From assembly GCF_900166965.1 (NCBI RefSeq), contig NZ_FUZI01000003.1, positions 310,001-374,000 on the forward strand: a stretch of DNA of 64,000 bases, in the 5' to 3' direction. Below are positions 27,312 to 37,062 of the stretch, piece by piece. This stretch comes from Photobacterium piscicola (GTDB taxonomy: Bacteria; Pseudomonadota; Gammaproteobacteria; Enterobacterales; Vibrionaceae). Under the pieces are notes generated by a model. That model was not told where the DNA came from. It ran no database searches and worked only from the letters and a program-made list of their open reading frames with translations. The position numbers were made by a program, and so were the translations under genes. How positions within the stretch are numbered: the first letter of the stretch is position 1; every line of letters begins with the position of its first letter.

Positions 27312-29770
27312 TAAAATGACTCTCGCAAAGATAAAATCGCAGATCGATGAACTAAACGCCATACTGGCCATGCTCCAGCAACAAGCAGTGCTAATAAAGC
27401 CGTGCCTAATGTCATAAAATAATCATAAGGGAAATATTGGACTTGCATCGTCCAACCAAAGGAATATTTCAACACAACATCAATCAAAAGCTGTGCTAAA
27501 AGTAAACCTAAAGGCAATGCTATCAGTGCGGTCATAAGCCCTATAACTAACAATTGACCGCCGCCCAATAACGACAATTCAATGCTTGTCATTCCCATAC
27601 AACGTAATAATGAATATTGTCGTTGTCGTGAAATTTCACCAGCAATAGTGGAAAAGAACAAACCACAAATAGCAATGAATAACGTTAGATTACCTAACGT
27701 TGATGTCACGACAAACGTACGATCAAATACGGTCATTGCTTGTTTCATTAACGCGGCATTATTGCGTATACGTTCTGGTTGTAAGCGGAATCGCTCACCT
27801 AACTTTGCTAATAATAATTCGGATTTTGCACCCTTTTTCAAATGAATAGCTAATCCGACTTGCCCTGAATGCGGCCAAAAACGTTGCCATTTTTGCTGAG
27901 AGATTAATACTTGTCCGTAAGGGTTACCATAATCATAATAAATACCCACCACTCGCCATTTCTGATTCATGGGAGCGGGAAGATTAATAATATCTCCAGG
28001 CTGCCAATGGTGTTTCAGCGCCATAGACTCACTGACCATTACTGCACGATCATGATGCAGTTGCTGCCAATAATTATTAAGGCCCACTTTTACCGACAGC
28101 GCTTTTTGCTCACCGGATGTTTGGCCAATACTCATAACTTGAATCGTGCCATTATTTGAGCGAGTGGCTTTTTGTCTGCTCCACCACACTTGATCCACTT
28201 CGGGTTGTTGTTGAAGCCATTTTGATATTCGTGGTGCCATGTTCATTGATGGGCGAATATAAATATCCGCAGCTAAACGCTGTTCAAGCCAGTTTTCCGT
28301 TGTATTACGAAAACTGCCAACCATAGTCTCCATACCGATGTTAGAAGCTAACGCCAACATAAACGCCATTGCTGCTATACCGCGATAACTTAAACTGGCA
28401 GCCGCATCAAAGAAAAACCATCGCATGCGCGCTTTACTGCTGATATTACCGAGAAAATGGAACAGCAACCACAGTAAATAAGGCATCATCAAGCCAGAGG
28501 CTATAAGAATAAAGGCGATTAAAACAAAACCTGTTAACTGTCCATGAGCAAGCTTATAAACAATCACCGCACCAATAATAAAGATGCAAGAAAATAAGGC
28601 TTGCCACGCAAATTCTCGTCCACTAAATCGAACTAAAGATAAATGTGTCGCTAGTCGTGCGGGTGGCGATTTAATTAAACGCACAACCGGCCATGTACAG
28701 GCAAATGCACAGCCAAAAATCGCAATTGCTAAACTTGCAGCACCCCATTGCCAATTCCAGTGCACTTGTAAACCAACATTGGCGTTATATAAATCATTCA
28801 ATGATGCCGCAACAGATGGCAGTAATTGTTGAGCTAATAATAGCCCAATAAGATTACCACCAACTAGCCCAACGAACACCCACAAACACAGTTCACCAAT
28901 AAGCGCTCCAGCGAGTTGCGTACCATTAACCCCTAATTGACGTAAAATACCAACTAACGGCTGTCGTTGTGCTAACGAGAGCGACATTGCTTGATAAAAA
29001 ATGAACAATCCCACCACAAACGCCAGCATTCCCATCGCAAACAAATTCAAATGAAAGGCATTGGTTAAGGGTTCTAGCTTGGCGTTTTGTTGACGTTCAA
29101 GTGTTAATCCTGGTGGTAAAATATGCGTCAGTTTCATTAACTGCTTACTGCTCATTTCACCGCAAACAATCGCGCTAAATCCAGAACTAGGTTGTAATTC
29201 GCGTAACAAAGCAATGTCAGCAATCATACGTGAATCATTCATACGGCTGTCATTGATCACTTTCATCGGACCTATTTGACGCCCAGAATTAAGTGTCAAC
29301 ATATCTCCATTTTTGATACCAATATAATTAGCTAAATTTTCACCTAACATAATCGGATATGGAGGACGCATTAGTTGCAATAATTGAATTTTACTTTCAT
29401 CAATGGCGCTATTTTGTAACGCGCCAAAAATCGCCACAGGGTCAATACCGAGTAGCTGAAAGTCACGTTGTTTTTCTGTAATGATGCGATGTTCAACTAA
29501 TGGCGCACATGTCTTAAGCCCGGCTCGACGCATTTGAATGTAAAAACCTTGCGGTACATTCATGCCTATTTGAGCATGGCGTATACGATATGGAAAAGGA
29601 TTAGAAAAAAGTTGTTCGCCTTTACGATAGCTTTCTTTTGCTTGTTGATTAACTCCCATTACACCGACTAATAATGCAATACCCAGTGTTAATCCAAGCC
29701 ACACTAAAACAATTTGTAATGGGTGGCGACGATAGTGTCCCCAAAGTGCACTAGCTACGGGGCGTAACAT
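27311..29770 (-). CDS. ABC transporter permease, FtsX-like, two-unit (AttFG/YbbP type)
   Basis: An inner-membrane permease of 819 residues with two FtsX-like units, each having a periplasmic domain. Helices occur at about 18-40, 235-260, 290-320, 345-370, 400-450, and again at the C-terminus (about 695-810). The start MLRPVASALWGHY is chosen because GGAGG lies 8 bases upstream; it overlaps the ATPase gene by 20 bases. In attEFGH systems this part is often split in two genes; here it is one chain. It probably extracts or moves a lipid or lipoprotein with the neighbouring ATPase. Confidence 0.88.
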   Translation of the reverse strand: MLRPVASALWGHYRRHPLQIVLVWLGLTLGIALLVGVMGVNQQAKESYRKGEQLFSNPFPYRIRHAQIGMNVPQGFYIQMRRAGLKTCAPLVEHRIITEKQRDFQLLGIDPVAIFGALQNSAIDESKIQLLQLMRPPYPIMLGENLANYIGIKNGDMLTLNSGRQIGPMKVINDSRMNDSRMIADIALLRELQPSSGFSAIVCGEMSSKQLMKLTHILPPGLTLERQQNAKLEPLTNAFHLNLFAMGMLAFVVGLFIFYQAMSLSLAQRQPLVGILRQLGVNGTQLAGALIGELCLWVFVGLVGGNLIGLLLAQQLLPSVAASLNDLYNANVGLQVHWNWQWGAASLAIAIFGCAFACTWPVVRLIKSPPARLATHLSLVRFSGREFAWQALFSCIFIIGAVIVYKLAHGQLTGFVLIAFILIASGLMMPYLLWLLFHFLGNISSKARMRWFFFDAAASLSYRGIAAMAFMLALASNIGMETMVGSFRNTTENWLEQRLAADIYIRPSMNMAPRISKWLQQQPEVDQVWWSRQKATRSNNGTIQVMSIGQTSGEQKALSVKVGLNNYWQQLHHDRAVMVSESMALKHHWQPGDIINLPAPMNQKWRVVGIYYDYGNPYGQVLISQQKWQRFWPHSGQVGLAIHLKKGAKSELLLAKLGERFRLQPERIRNNAALMKQAMTVFDRTFVVTSTLGNLTLFIAICGLFFSTIAGEISRQRQYSLLRCMGMTSIELSLLGGGQLLVIGLMTALIALPLGLLLAQLLIDVVLKYSFGWTMQVQYFPYDYFMTLGTALLALLVAGAWPVWRLVHRSAILSLRESF

Positions 29771-30422
29771 GTAACTGACCTCCCTGTAAGCGAATACAGC
29801 CTTGCATATGTGCTGCAACTTTCTCACTATGGGTAACAACTAATAAAGTGCAATTAAGGTGTTTTGTTAATGTAATAAGTAACCGAATAACAGCATCTGC
29901 ATTTCGTTCATCTAAACTCCCTGTTGGTTCATCTGCTAATAACAATATCGGTTCCATATAAATTGCACGTGCAATAGCCGCACGTTGTTGTTGTCCCCCT
30001 GAAATCTCTTCAGGATAACGTGATAATAATGACATTAAATCCAATGCGGAAATTAGCTTTAACCATAACTTATCGTCGTCAGGTAATCCTTTTAGCTGTC
30101 GACAAAAACGAATATTATCAGCCACAGTTAAGGTTGGTAATAAATTATATTGTTGAAAAACAAGGCCAATATTTTCACGACGAAAGGCTGTTCGCTCACG
30201 TTCAGAAATTGCATGTATTGCCGTATCACCAAGCCATATCTCACCTGATTCAGGTTTATCAAGCCCAGCAATTAAATTCAGTAATGTACTTTTCCCTGAG
30301 CCGCTTTCTCCCATCAGTGCTAATTGCTCTCCAGAATGTAAAGCCAAATTAGCGCCCTGAAGCACAGAATGAAACTCGGTACCGTCTAGATACCCTTTGC
30401 AGAGTTTAGATAGTCGTAACAT
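29751..30422 (-). CDS. ABC transporter ATP-binding protein, LolD/MacB type
   Basis: The cytoplasmic ATPase of the transporter. Walker A is G38ESGSGKS45, the signature is S141GGQQQ, and Walker B with the following loop is LLADEPTGSLD (about 162-171). 223 residues from MLRLSKLC; a TTG two codons upstream is an alternative. It is the first gene of an operon ATPase - permease - AttH lipoprotein - K+ channel, with overlaps at the first two junctions. The ribosome site is weak. Confidence 0.9.
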   Translation of the reverse strand: MLRLSKLCKGYLDGTEFHSVLQGANLALHSGEQLALMGESGSGKSTLLNLIAGLDKPESGEIWLGDTAIHAISERERTAFRRENIGLVFQQYNLLPTLTVADNIRFCRQLKGLPDDDKLWLKLISALDLMSLLSRYPEEISGGQQQRAAIARAIYMEPILLLADEPTGSLDERNADAVIRLLITLTKHLNCTLLVVTHSEKVAAHMQGCIRLQGGQLHVTPRS

Positions 30423-30973
30423 GTTCAATCACCAACGTTTGCTTGCATTACAAATTAACCACTATTTATTTTAATAATCGAATAATTAAAATAAATAGTT
30501 ATTCAATACTACCTATTTTATTCCTCACAGAACAGCTTAGCTATATAAGTATTACCATTTATCACGCTTTCTTATTTGAATATTCTTCTTTAACAACAAT
30601 CGACTACCATTAGGGTTAAAAAGCCGTCATTAAATACAATTTTTATATTTCTAATTTGAATTTAATAACTATTATATAAAAACACATATAAATTAACTAA
30701 CAACCATACGGATTGTTTAATTATCCATCTGATTTAGCTAAATTATATATCTCGGTTTTGTTATTAAATGAATTATCACAACCATATGCATAAAAACCCA
30801 TAATAATTGTGGTGATAATAATCATATTAACCTGTAAAAACTATCATCTTTTGCAGTTTATTATTGCTTTTAATCAATAAAAAGCCATTATCTTTAAAGG
30901 CGATATTAAAAAATTTAATAACAGAATTTTTTGCCTATCTATATCGCAACACGGAATTCAGAGTGGTTATTTA
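30423..30973. other. intergenic region upstream of the ABC operon and SDR gene
   Basis: About 550 bases of very AT-rich DNA between divergent genes with no visible gene. It must hold both promoters. The only clear structure is the inverted repeat at 30461-30499. Confidence 0.5.
30461..30499. repeat. 15-bp perfect inverted repeat upstream of the ABC operon
   Basis: ACTATTTATTTTAAT (30461-30475) is the exact complement of 30485-30499, with a 9-base spacer. It lies 39 bases before the ATPase start, so it is better placed as an operator or leader hairpin than as a terminator. Confidence 0.5.
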
Positions 30974-32434
30974 ATGAGCAGAAATATTCTTGTCGTTGGC
31001 GCTTCAGGTTATATTGGCAGTCATCTTGTGCCGCAACTATTAAAGTTAGGCCATCACGTAACAGCAACAGGACGGAACCTCAAGCTCTTAGAGAAACGTG
31101 GCTGGGGAAATATTGATAATCTAACATTGGTTGAATTAGATTTAGATATTGACCAAGACTTAACGGATCTATTTGCAGATATCGATACCGTTTATTTTCT
31201 GGTTCATGGTATGAATCATGGTCATGATTTTATTGAATTTGAACTCGATTGTGCTAAACATTTTAGTCAGTATCTTGCCCTCAGTAACGTTAAGCATCTT
31301 ATCTATCTTGGCGCCTTACAATCACCTACCAGCCAATCGAAACATTTAATGGCACGCAAAGAAACCGGTAATATTCTTCGTGATAGTGGAAAATGTGTTA
31401 CTGAATTACGGGCGGGTATTATTATCGGACCAGGATCAGCCGCATTTGAAGTCATGCAAGACTTTGTTTATCACCTACCCATAATGTTAACTCCGCGTTG
31501 GGTCACTTCACGTAACTCTCCTATTGCCCTACGCAACTTACTCTATTATCTCACTCAGCTTATTGATTGCCCTCAAGACAAAAATCTAATCTTAGATGTC
31601 GCGGGGCCCGAACAAATGACCTACAAAGATCAAATGGTTCGCTTAAGCAAAGTTCATGGCAAAACAATCCGAGTTATTCCATTAAAATGGTTAAGCCCTC
31701 AAATGGCGACCTATTGGCTTCGTTTTATAACGTCGGTTCCAACTAATATTGCCCGCGCACTTATTGGAGGACTAAGTTGCGATCTTCCCGCTGACGGCAG
31801 TGAACTTCAACGTCGAATACCTCAACATTTGATCAGTTATGAAGAAGCCATTCAAGAAACACTGATAATGAATACTGAAGTCGTTAAAAGCGAAATCTGG
31901 GGATTTGATCCTGATGCCCTACTACGCTGGCAAACAGGTTATGGCTACTATCCGAAACAAGCAGGTTACACGCTTAAAACAGATGCCAGTTGTGAAGACT
32001 TATGGCGCCAAGTACAGCTGGTTGGCGGTGAAGAAGGTTACTTTTATGCCAATGGATTATGGCGAGTACGAGAATGGATGGATGCCATGATTGGTGGTGA
32101 TGCCCTCAAGCGTTATCGGCGTGATCCTCAACAATTACAATTGGGCGATCAAATTGATTCGTGGAAAGTGATCAGTCTTGAAAAAAATCATTTCCTATCG
32201 TTATTATTTGGTATGAAAGCCCCTGGCTTAGGTCGATTAGAGTTTACCATTGAAGATTGTGGTGATCATCGCACTATCGACATTCGTGCGTGGTGGCACC
32301 CAAAAGGCTTTATGGGGCTACTTTATTGGTTTGCAATGATGCCAGCTCATTTGTTTATTTTTCGAGGCATGACCCATGCCTTAGTGAAACGCTGTAAAGC
32401 AAAAATACAACAAGGCAATATCGAAACAAAATAA
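30974..32434 (+). CDS. SDR family NAD(P)-binding protein with DUF2867 domain
   Basis: Two domains: an extended short-chain dehydrogenase/NmrA-like Rossmann fold (1-about 300) with the nucleotide motif GASGYIGSHL near residue 9, and a C-terminal DUF2867 domain (about 320-480) with WRVREWMDAMIGG and the RAWWHPKGFMGLLYWFAMMP segment. The C-terminal hydrophobic stretch suggests binding to membrane or a lipid. Family members are annotated as NAD(P)H-binding oxidoreductases with unknown substrates. AGAGTGG lies before the ATG. It stands alone and ends in a strong hairpin. Confidence 0.85.
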   Translation: MSRNILVVGASGYIGSHLVPQLLKLGHHVTATGRNLKLLEKRGWGNIDNLTLVELDLDIDQDLTDLFADIDTVYFLVHGMNHGHDFIEFELDCAKHFSQYLALSNVKHLIYLGALQSPTSQSKHLMARKETGNILRDSGKCVTELRAGIIIGPGSAAFEVMQDFVYHLPIMLTPRWVTSRNSPIALRNLLYYLTQLIDCPQDKNLILDVAGPEQMTYKDQMVRLSKVHGKTIRVIPLKWLSPQMATYWLRFITSVPTNIARALIGGLSCDLPADGSELQRRIPQHLISYEEAIQETLIMNTEVVKSEIWGFDPDALLRWQTGYGYYPKQAGYTLKTDASCEDLWRQVQLVGGEEGYFYANGLWRVREWMDAMIGGDALKRYRRDPQQLQLGDQIDSWKVISLEKNHFLSLLFGMKAPGLGRLEFTIEDCGDHRTIDIRAWWHPKGFMGLLYWFAMMPAHLFIFRGMTHALVKRCKAKIQQGNIETK

Positions 32435-32520
32435 TACGGCTTATCTAATTATCAACCACATTACTTATCGCTAGTATCAATGTGGTGATGATTAGATAGT
32501 CATTAAAATAGAGACATAAA

Positions 32521-32551
32521 AAAAACCGAAAGTATGACACTTTCGGTTTTT
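32521..32551. terminator. 13-bp stem bidirectional terminator
   Basis: AAAAACCGAAAGT and its complement flank a 5-base loop, with T runs on both strands, between the convergent SDR and BCCT genes. Confidence 0.85.
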
Positions 32552-32589
32552 TGTATTACTAACTGAATGTAAAAATCACATCACACACA

Positions 32590-34164
32590 TTAAGCCGCCT
32601 TGGCTACTTTAGATGCACATGTCATCTTCCATGCCGCAACAGGACCACTTAATAGTGTTAATCCAATCAGCAATGAAACAGGTACCGCGGTAATAACAAT
32701 AAAGGATTGTAGTGCATTTAAACCACCATCCCCGGCTAATAACAATACTGCAGCCACGACACCCATGGTAATCGCCCAGAACAAACGGTGCTTACTACTA
32801 GGTTCATTATCACCCGAAACGACCATCGCAATCGAGTATGCCATTGAGTCACCTGTTGTGACGACAAAGGTTGTAGTTAGCACTAAAAACGCAGGTAATA
32901 GAATATAACTCAGAGGTAAATTAGACAGTGTTGCTAACAATACTGAAGGTAGACCACCATCATTCAATGGCCCTGAAATCATACCTGGGTTATTCAGTTC
33001 TAATGAAATACCTGTACCACCAAGCACAGCGAACCAAAAGTTAGTCGCAATCGGTGCACCAACAGCAACACATAAGATTAAACTGCGAATACTACGGCCT
33101 TCAGAAATACGGGCAATAAAGATCGCCATCATTGGTGCAAAACCAATGAACCACCCCCAGAAGAACCATGTCCACCATAAATTCCATTCAGGCTTTACGG
33201 TCGTCAAACTCATTGAACCCATGTTTTGTAAGTAGCTACCAAACGCAGAACCAAACTCTTTCAATAAGAAAGTTGTTGGCCCTAAGATTAGCATTGCCGC
33301 TAACAGTACAAATGCACCGATAACATTAAGGCGTGATAACCACTGTAAACCTTTGTCCATTCCAGAAGCCGCTGAAGCAGAATAAATAGCGACAACAACA
33401 GCTAAAATAATCAGCTGTGATTGGGTATTGTTTTCTAAGCCCGTTAATAACTCAAGGCTATAACCTAATTGAGAGGCTAAAAAGCCTATAGGTCCAATAG
33501 TACCTGCAGCCACAGCTATAATTGAACATGCGTCAATAACACTGCCTACCCAATGATTTTCTAAACGATGACCAAAAAGCGGAAATAATAAAGCGCGTGG
33601 GCGAAGTTTAATGCCATGTTCATGGTGAGCATACATTAAAACAATCGTTGAAAGTGTACCGAGTACAGCCCAAGCAAGAAAACCCCAGTGTAAGAAGGCT
33701 TGATCTAGTGCTGGTGTTACTGCGGCAAGCGTACCCGCTTCTACACCAGGAAATGATGGAGACGGGGTCATGAAGTGATAAATAGGTTCTGCGGCAGACC
33801 AAAAAACGCCGCCACCAGCAAGTAGCGTACACATGATCATTGCTAACCAACGGAAAGTGCCAATGGTTGGTTTAGCAACACTGCCCATCACTTTTTTACC
33901 TAATGGACTAATCGCTACAATTAATGCTAGAAAAAAGTTCACCAACATCAACCACTGCCAACTTGAACCGAAGTTATTTGCAGCAGAACTGAATGATGTT
34001 TGAATCATTGAGGTAAAAGCAGGCATATCAATTAAAGCAGAAAGAACGAATAAGGTGATAAACCCAATCGTTAGAGCAGGAACGAGTTTATTGTCTAAAC
34101 CTTTTAGTCCCATAACAATATTTGGAGCTACGTTGTTGCTAATTTGACTTGTATTGCGTCGCAT
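32590..34164 (-). CDS. BCCT family transporter (betaine/choline/carnitine type)
   Basis: A 12-helix inner-membrane carrier of 524 residues for quaternary ammonium compounds, usually driven by Na+ or H+. The family signature is clear: WNLWWTWFFWGWFIGFAPM followed by FIARISEGRSIR, containing the aromatic box tryptophans of helix 8. The C-terminal tail is short, so a BetP-like osmosensing tail is not evident. In a marine organism a role in osmoprotectant uptake is likely. No betaine-synthesis genes are next to it. Confidence 0.92.
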   Translation of the reverse strand: MRRNTSQISNNVAPNIVMGLKGLDNKLVPALTIGFITLFVLSALIDMPAFTSMIQTSFSSAANNFGSSWQWLMLVNFFLALIVAISPLGKKVMGSVAKPTIGTFRWLAMIMCTLLAGGGVFWSAAEPIYHFMTPSPSFPGVEAGTLAAVTPALDQAFLHWGFLAWAVLGTLSTIVLMYAHHEHGIKLRPRALLFPLFGHRLENHWVGSVIDACSIIAVAAGTIGPIGFLASQLGYSLELLTGLENNTQSQLIILAVVVAIYSASAASGMDKGLQWLSRLNVIGAFVLLAAMLILGPTTFLLKEFGSAFGSYLQNMGSMSLTTVKPEWNLWWTWFFWGWFIGFAPMMAIFIARISEGRSIRSLILCVAVGAPIATNFWFAVLGGTGISLELNNPGMISGPLNDGGLPSVLLATLSNLPLSYILLPAFLVLTTTFVVTTGDSMAYSIAMVVSGDNEPSSKHRLFWAITMGVVAAVLLLAGDGGLNALQSFIVITAVPVSLLIGLTLLSGPVAAWKMTCASKVAKAA

Positions 34165-34556
34165 AAATGTCTCACGCTGTGTGTGAGGGAAGACACACTA
34201 TCAGCATCCAAACCGTAACGCTAGTTAAATTTTCCCTATGATTTTCAAAGGAAAAAGGATTTAAGCCGTCATTTAATAGGATTGTAATTTGAAAACAGAA
34301 ACTTATAACTTGTTACATAAACCTGCCCGTTAAGAAATAAAAATAATCGAAACCATCAAAAAAACTCATTAAGCTTTACTTGCATAAGAACAATAAAATA
34401 GTTACTGAACAAACAAATTTCAAATTAATAGATGCAAACTTAGTTATCAATTAATGCTTTTAAACGATGTAATGAGTGTGATATTTCACGCAAATACCCC
34501 TATTTCTATGCCCTATAGTAATAAGCACTTTTTTAACGGCAATGGAGAGGTATCTT
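34165..34556. other. divergent promoter region of BCCT and C69 peptidase genes
   Basis: About 390 bases without a convincing gene. AT-rich; both promoters must lie here. No palindrome or recognisable operator was found. Confidence 0.45.
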
Positions 34557-36026
34557 ATGAAATACACATTACTTTACGCTGTGGTCGCGGCAACAGTTTC
34601 CCCGTCAATTTTAGCTTGCACAACAATTCTTATCGGTAATCAAGCCACAACTGATGGCAGTTATATTATTGCGAGAAACGCAGACCATAGCCCATTAGTC
34701 AATCCACACTGGTTTAATCATCCTCATCAAACGAATAAAACGGGTGAATTTCGCTCTAGTAGCAATGCGTTTACTTACCCTTTACCTGCAACCAGTCTTG
34801 CTTATAGCAGTTTTTCTAAAGCAAAAACGCATGACACTTCTTTTGGTTCTGCGGGCTTTAATGAGCTTGGAATTGGAATGTCAGCCACGGAAACTATTTA
34901 TAACAACCCCACTGTCCTTGCCGTTGATCCTTACAATGAAAAAGCCGGTATCAATGAAGATTCGATTGTTAATGTTATTTTACCGCGAGCAAAATCAGCC
35001 AAAGAAGGCGTACAACTCTTAGGTGAGATTATTGAAAAACAAGGTGCTGCAGAAGGTTTTGGGGTGGCTTTTGTTGATAAAACGGGGATCTGGTATTTAG
35101 AAACAGGCAGCGGTCACCAATGGATGGCAACCAAACTCGATAATAACAATTATTTTGTTTCTGCTAATCAAGGGCGATTACAACATTTTGATCCTGACAA
35201 CACCGATAAATACCTTTCTAGCCCAACGTTGATCAGTTTTGCGATTGCTCAAGGTGTATATAAGCCTAAACAAGAGGGTAAGTTTAATTTTCATCGCGCC
35301 TATTCCATCGATAACAACAACGATCGTCTTTATAATTATCCACGCGTACACGCCTTACAACATATGTACAGTAACGGCATTAAAACAACCTTAGCCGATC
35401 CACAGGCTTTTCCTGTCTTTGCTGAGCCTGCACATAAATTATCGGTCGAGGATGTTAAACAAGGACTACGAAATCATTATCAAGGTACCTCACATGATCC
35501 CTATGCTAACGTTAATCCTAAAGAAACTTATCGTCCTATCTCAGTATTTAGAACCTATCAATCCCATATTCTTCAAATTAACCCAGCATTACCTCAGGCG
35601 ATCGGCGAAGTGGCTTACATTGGCTGGGGCATGACCGATCTCACCCCTTATATCGCATTTTATCAAGGTGCAAAAATTCCGGCTATTTACAAAACAGGCG
35701 TTGGCACCATCGCTGATAATATGTCAGCTTATTGGCAATTACGTAAGGTACAGACCCTTGCAATGACAGACTATAATCAGTTTGCACCAATGGTGAAAAA
35801 AGCCTATGCCGAATTTGAAAAGAAACAAACTGCACTCATGGCACAAACACAAAAAGATTATTTAGCAATCTATAAAACTGAGCCTCAAAAAGCACAAACA
35901 CTGTTAAATAATTTTGAATTAACCGTCACTAATCAAGCAATGGCAACAGCCAATAATCTTCAAAATAGAATTATTACCAAGATGACATCAGATACCAATG
36001 CCATTTACCCATTCAAGGGGGCTTAA
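34557..36026 (+). CDS. secreted C69 family dipeptidase (PepD-like Ntn hydrolase)
   Basis: A U34/C69 peptidase that would release dipeptides. The start MKYTLLYAVV has GGAGAGG 6 bases upstream and gives a signal peptide of 20 residues ending in ILA. Cleavage there exposes C21 (CTTILIG) as the new N-terminus, which is the N-terminal nucleophile in this family, so maturation and export occur in one step. The early motif TDGSYIIARNADH and later GWGMTDLTPYIAFY are conserved in the family. 489 residues. Ends in a terminator shared with the convergent amidotransferase gene. Confidence 0.88.
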   Translation: MKYTLLYAVVAATVSPSILACTTILIGNQATTDGSYIIARNADHSPLVNPHWFNHPHQTNKTGEFRSSSNAFTYPLPATSLAYSSFSKAKTHDTSFGSAGFNELGIGMSATETIYNNPTVLAVDPYNEKAGINEDSIVNVILPRAKSAKEGVQLLGEIIEKQGAAEGFGVAFVDKTGIWYLETGSGHQWMATKLDNNNYFVSANQGRLQHFDPDNTDKYLSSPTLISFAIAQGVYKPKQEGKFNFHRAYSIDNNNDRLYNYPRVHALQHMYSNGIKTTLADPQAFPVFAEPAHKLSVEDVKQGLRNHYQGTSHDPYANVNPKETYRPISVFRTYQSHILQINPALPQAIGEVAYIGWGMTDLTPYIAFYQGAKIPAIYKTGVGTIADNMSAYWQLRKVQTLAMTDYNQFAPMVKKAYAEFEKKQTALMAQTQKDYLAIYKTEPQKAQTLLNNFELTVTNQAMATANNLQNRIITKMTSDTNAIYPFKGA

Positions 36027-36108
36027 TTAACACTGTTTAATATTTATAATTGAACAATAAATATAATAGAACAGTAAACATCGCTGATTACGATTACCAC
36101 CGATATTA

Positions 36109-36136
36109 AAAAGGCAGCCTATTTAGACTGCCTTTT
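36109..36136. terminator. bidirectional terminator
   Basis: AAAAGGCAG pairs with CTGCCTTTT around a CCTATTTAGA interior that pairs partly. It lies between two convergent genes. Confidence 0.75.
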
Positions 36137-36155
36137 CAATATTACACACCACAGG

Positions 36156-36926
36156 TTAATCAATAATTAAGTCATACTGCGTACAGTGATGATTAACAAT
36201 ATGTGTAATGGTTTGACGCGGAATTTTTTGCCATGAACCAGAATGATCTAATGGCTCAGAAGCAATAATAGTTTTTTTGTTTGAACACTGGATAAACACT
36301 GGTGGTGGTTGATGGTCAGAACTATAACGCACCACCCAAAATTGCTCACCATCAGAGATACAAAGCGACGTTTTTAGCGGCCCCGTTATCGACTTATCTT
36401 CCATTGCTTGTTCAATTTCATATAAAGTCTGATTAATCGCGGCAATAGGATCAATGCGAAGTCCATTTTTAATCATCATTAAGAAAATTAATTCGCTATC
36501 AGTCGTGCCAACTCGTTTTAAAAATAATTCTTCCGTTAATTGACGTACTAACGTGAATTTTACCTGATCAAAGCCACTGATCTGACCATTATGCAAAAAC
36601 ATCCAATTATCGAGCACAAACGGATGACAATTAACTCGAGATACTTGGGATCCTGTTGAATGGCGAATATGTGCCATAAAACGATGTGAACTAATATGAT
36701 GCGCTAGTGAGCGTAAATTCTCATCACCCCATGCGGGTAAAATATCATGATAATAGCCCGGCAATGCACGATGAGAATACCAACCTAAACCAAAGCCGTC
36801 GCCATTCGCACGAACAGTGCGCTTTTTATTCGATTCGACACTTTGCTGAATTAATGAATGCTCTGGCTGATAAATCAATTCATCCAAATAGATACTATCA
36901 CCATGATAGGCTAACCATCGGGACAT
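36156..36926 (-). CDS. class II glutamine amidotransferase-like protein with Ser2 in place of Cys2
   Basis: A YafJ/EgtC-like Ntn hydrolase of 256 residues. The start at MSRWLAYHGD is set by AAGGA 8 bases upstream; a frame six codons longer would place that ribosome site inside the gene. Family features are present: NGDGFGLGWYS, AHIRHSTGSQVSRVNCHPF, FLHNGQISGF and TTDSELIFLMM. Family members normally start Met-Cys-Arg-Trp, Cys2 being the nucleophile after Met removal. Here codon 2 is TCC (Ser). The enzyme may use Ser as nucleophile, or may have lost amidase activity. Confidence 0.82.
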   Translation of the reverse strand: MSRWLAYHGDSIYLDELIYQPEHSLIQQSVESNKKRTVRANGDGFGLGWYSHRALPGYYHDILPAWGDENLRSLAHHISSHRFMAHIRHSTGSQVSRVNCHPFVLDNWMFLHNGQISGFDQVKFTLVRQLTEELFLKRVGTTDSELIFLMMIKNGLRIDPIAAINQTLYEIEQAMEDKSITGPLKTSLCISDGEQFWVVRYSSDHQPPPVFIQCSNKKTIIASEPLDHSGSWQKIPRQTITHIVNHHCTQYDLIID

Positions 36927-37062
36927 AACGTATTCCTTACTCAAAACAATACAGACTAAACAAGTTACTTAATTTACCACGCACAACCACTGATCACTAT
37001 GCTTATATCGTTTATCACAACCCACTTATTTCAATACGCATATTCATCATAATAGTCATTAA

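Noticed and set aside
30461..30499. Rho-independent terminator call for the 15-bp inverted repeat
   Set aside because: It lies upstream of two divergent genes, is almost purely A/T, and has no gene ending into it, so it is listed as a repeat.
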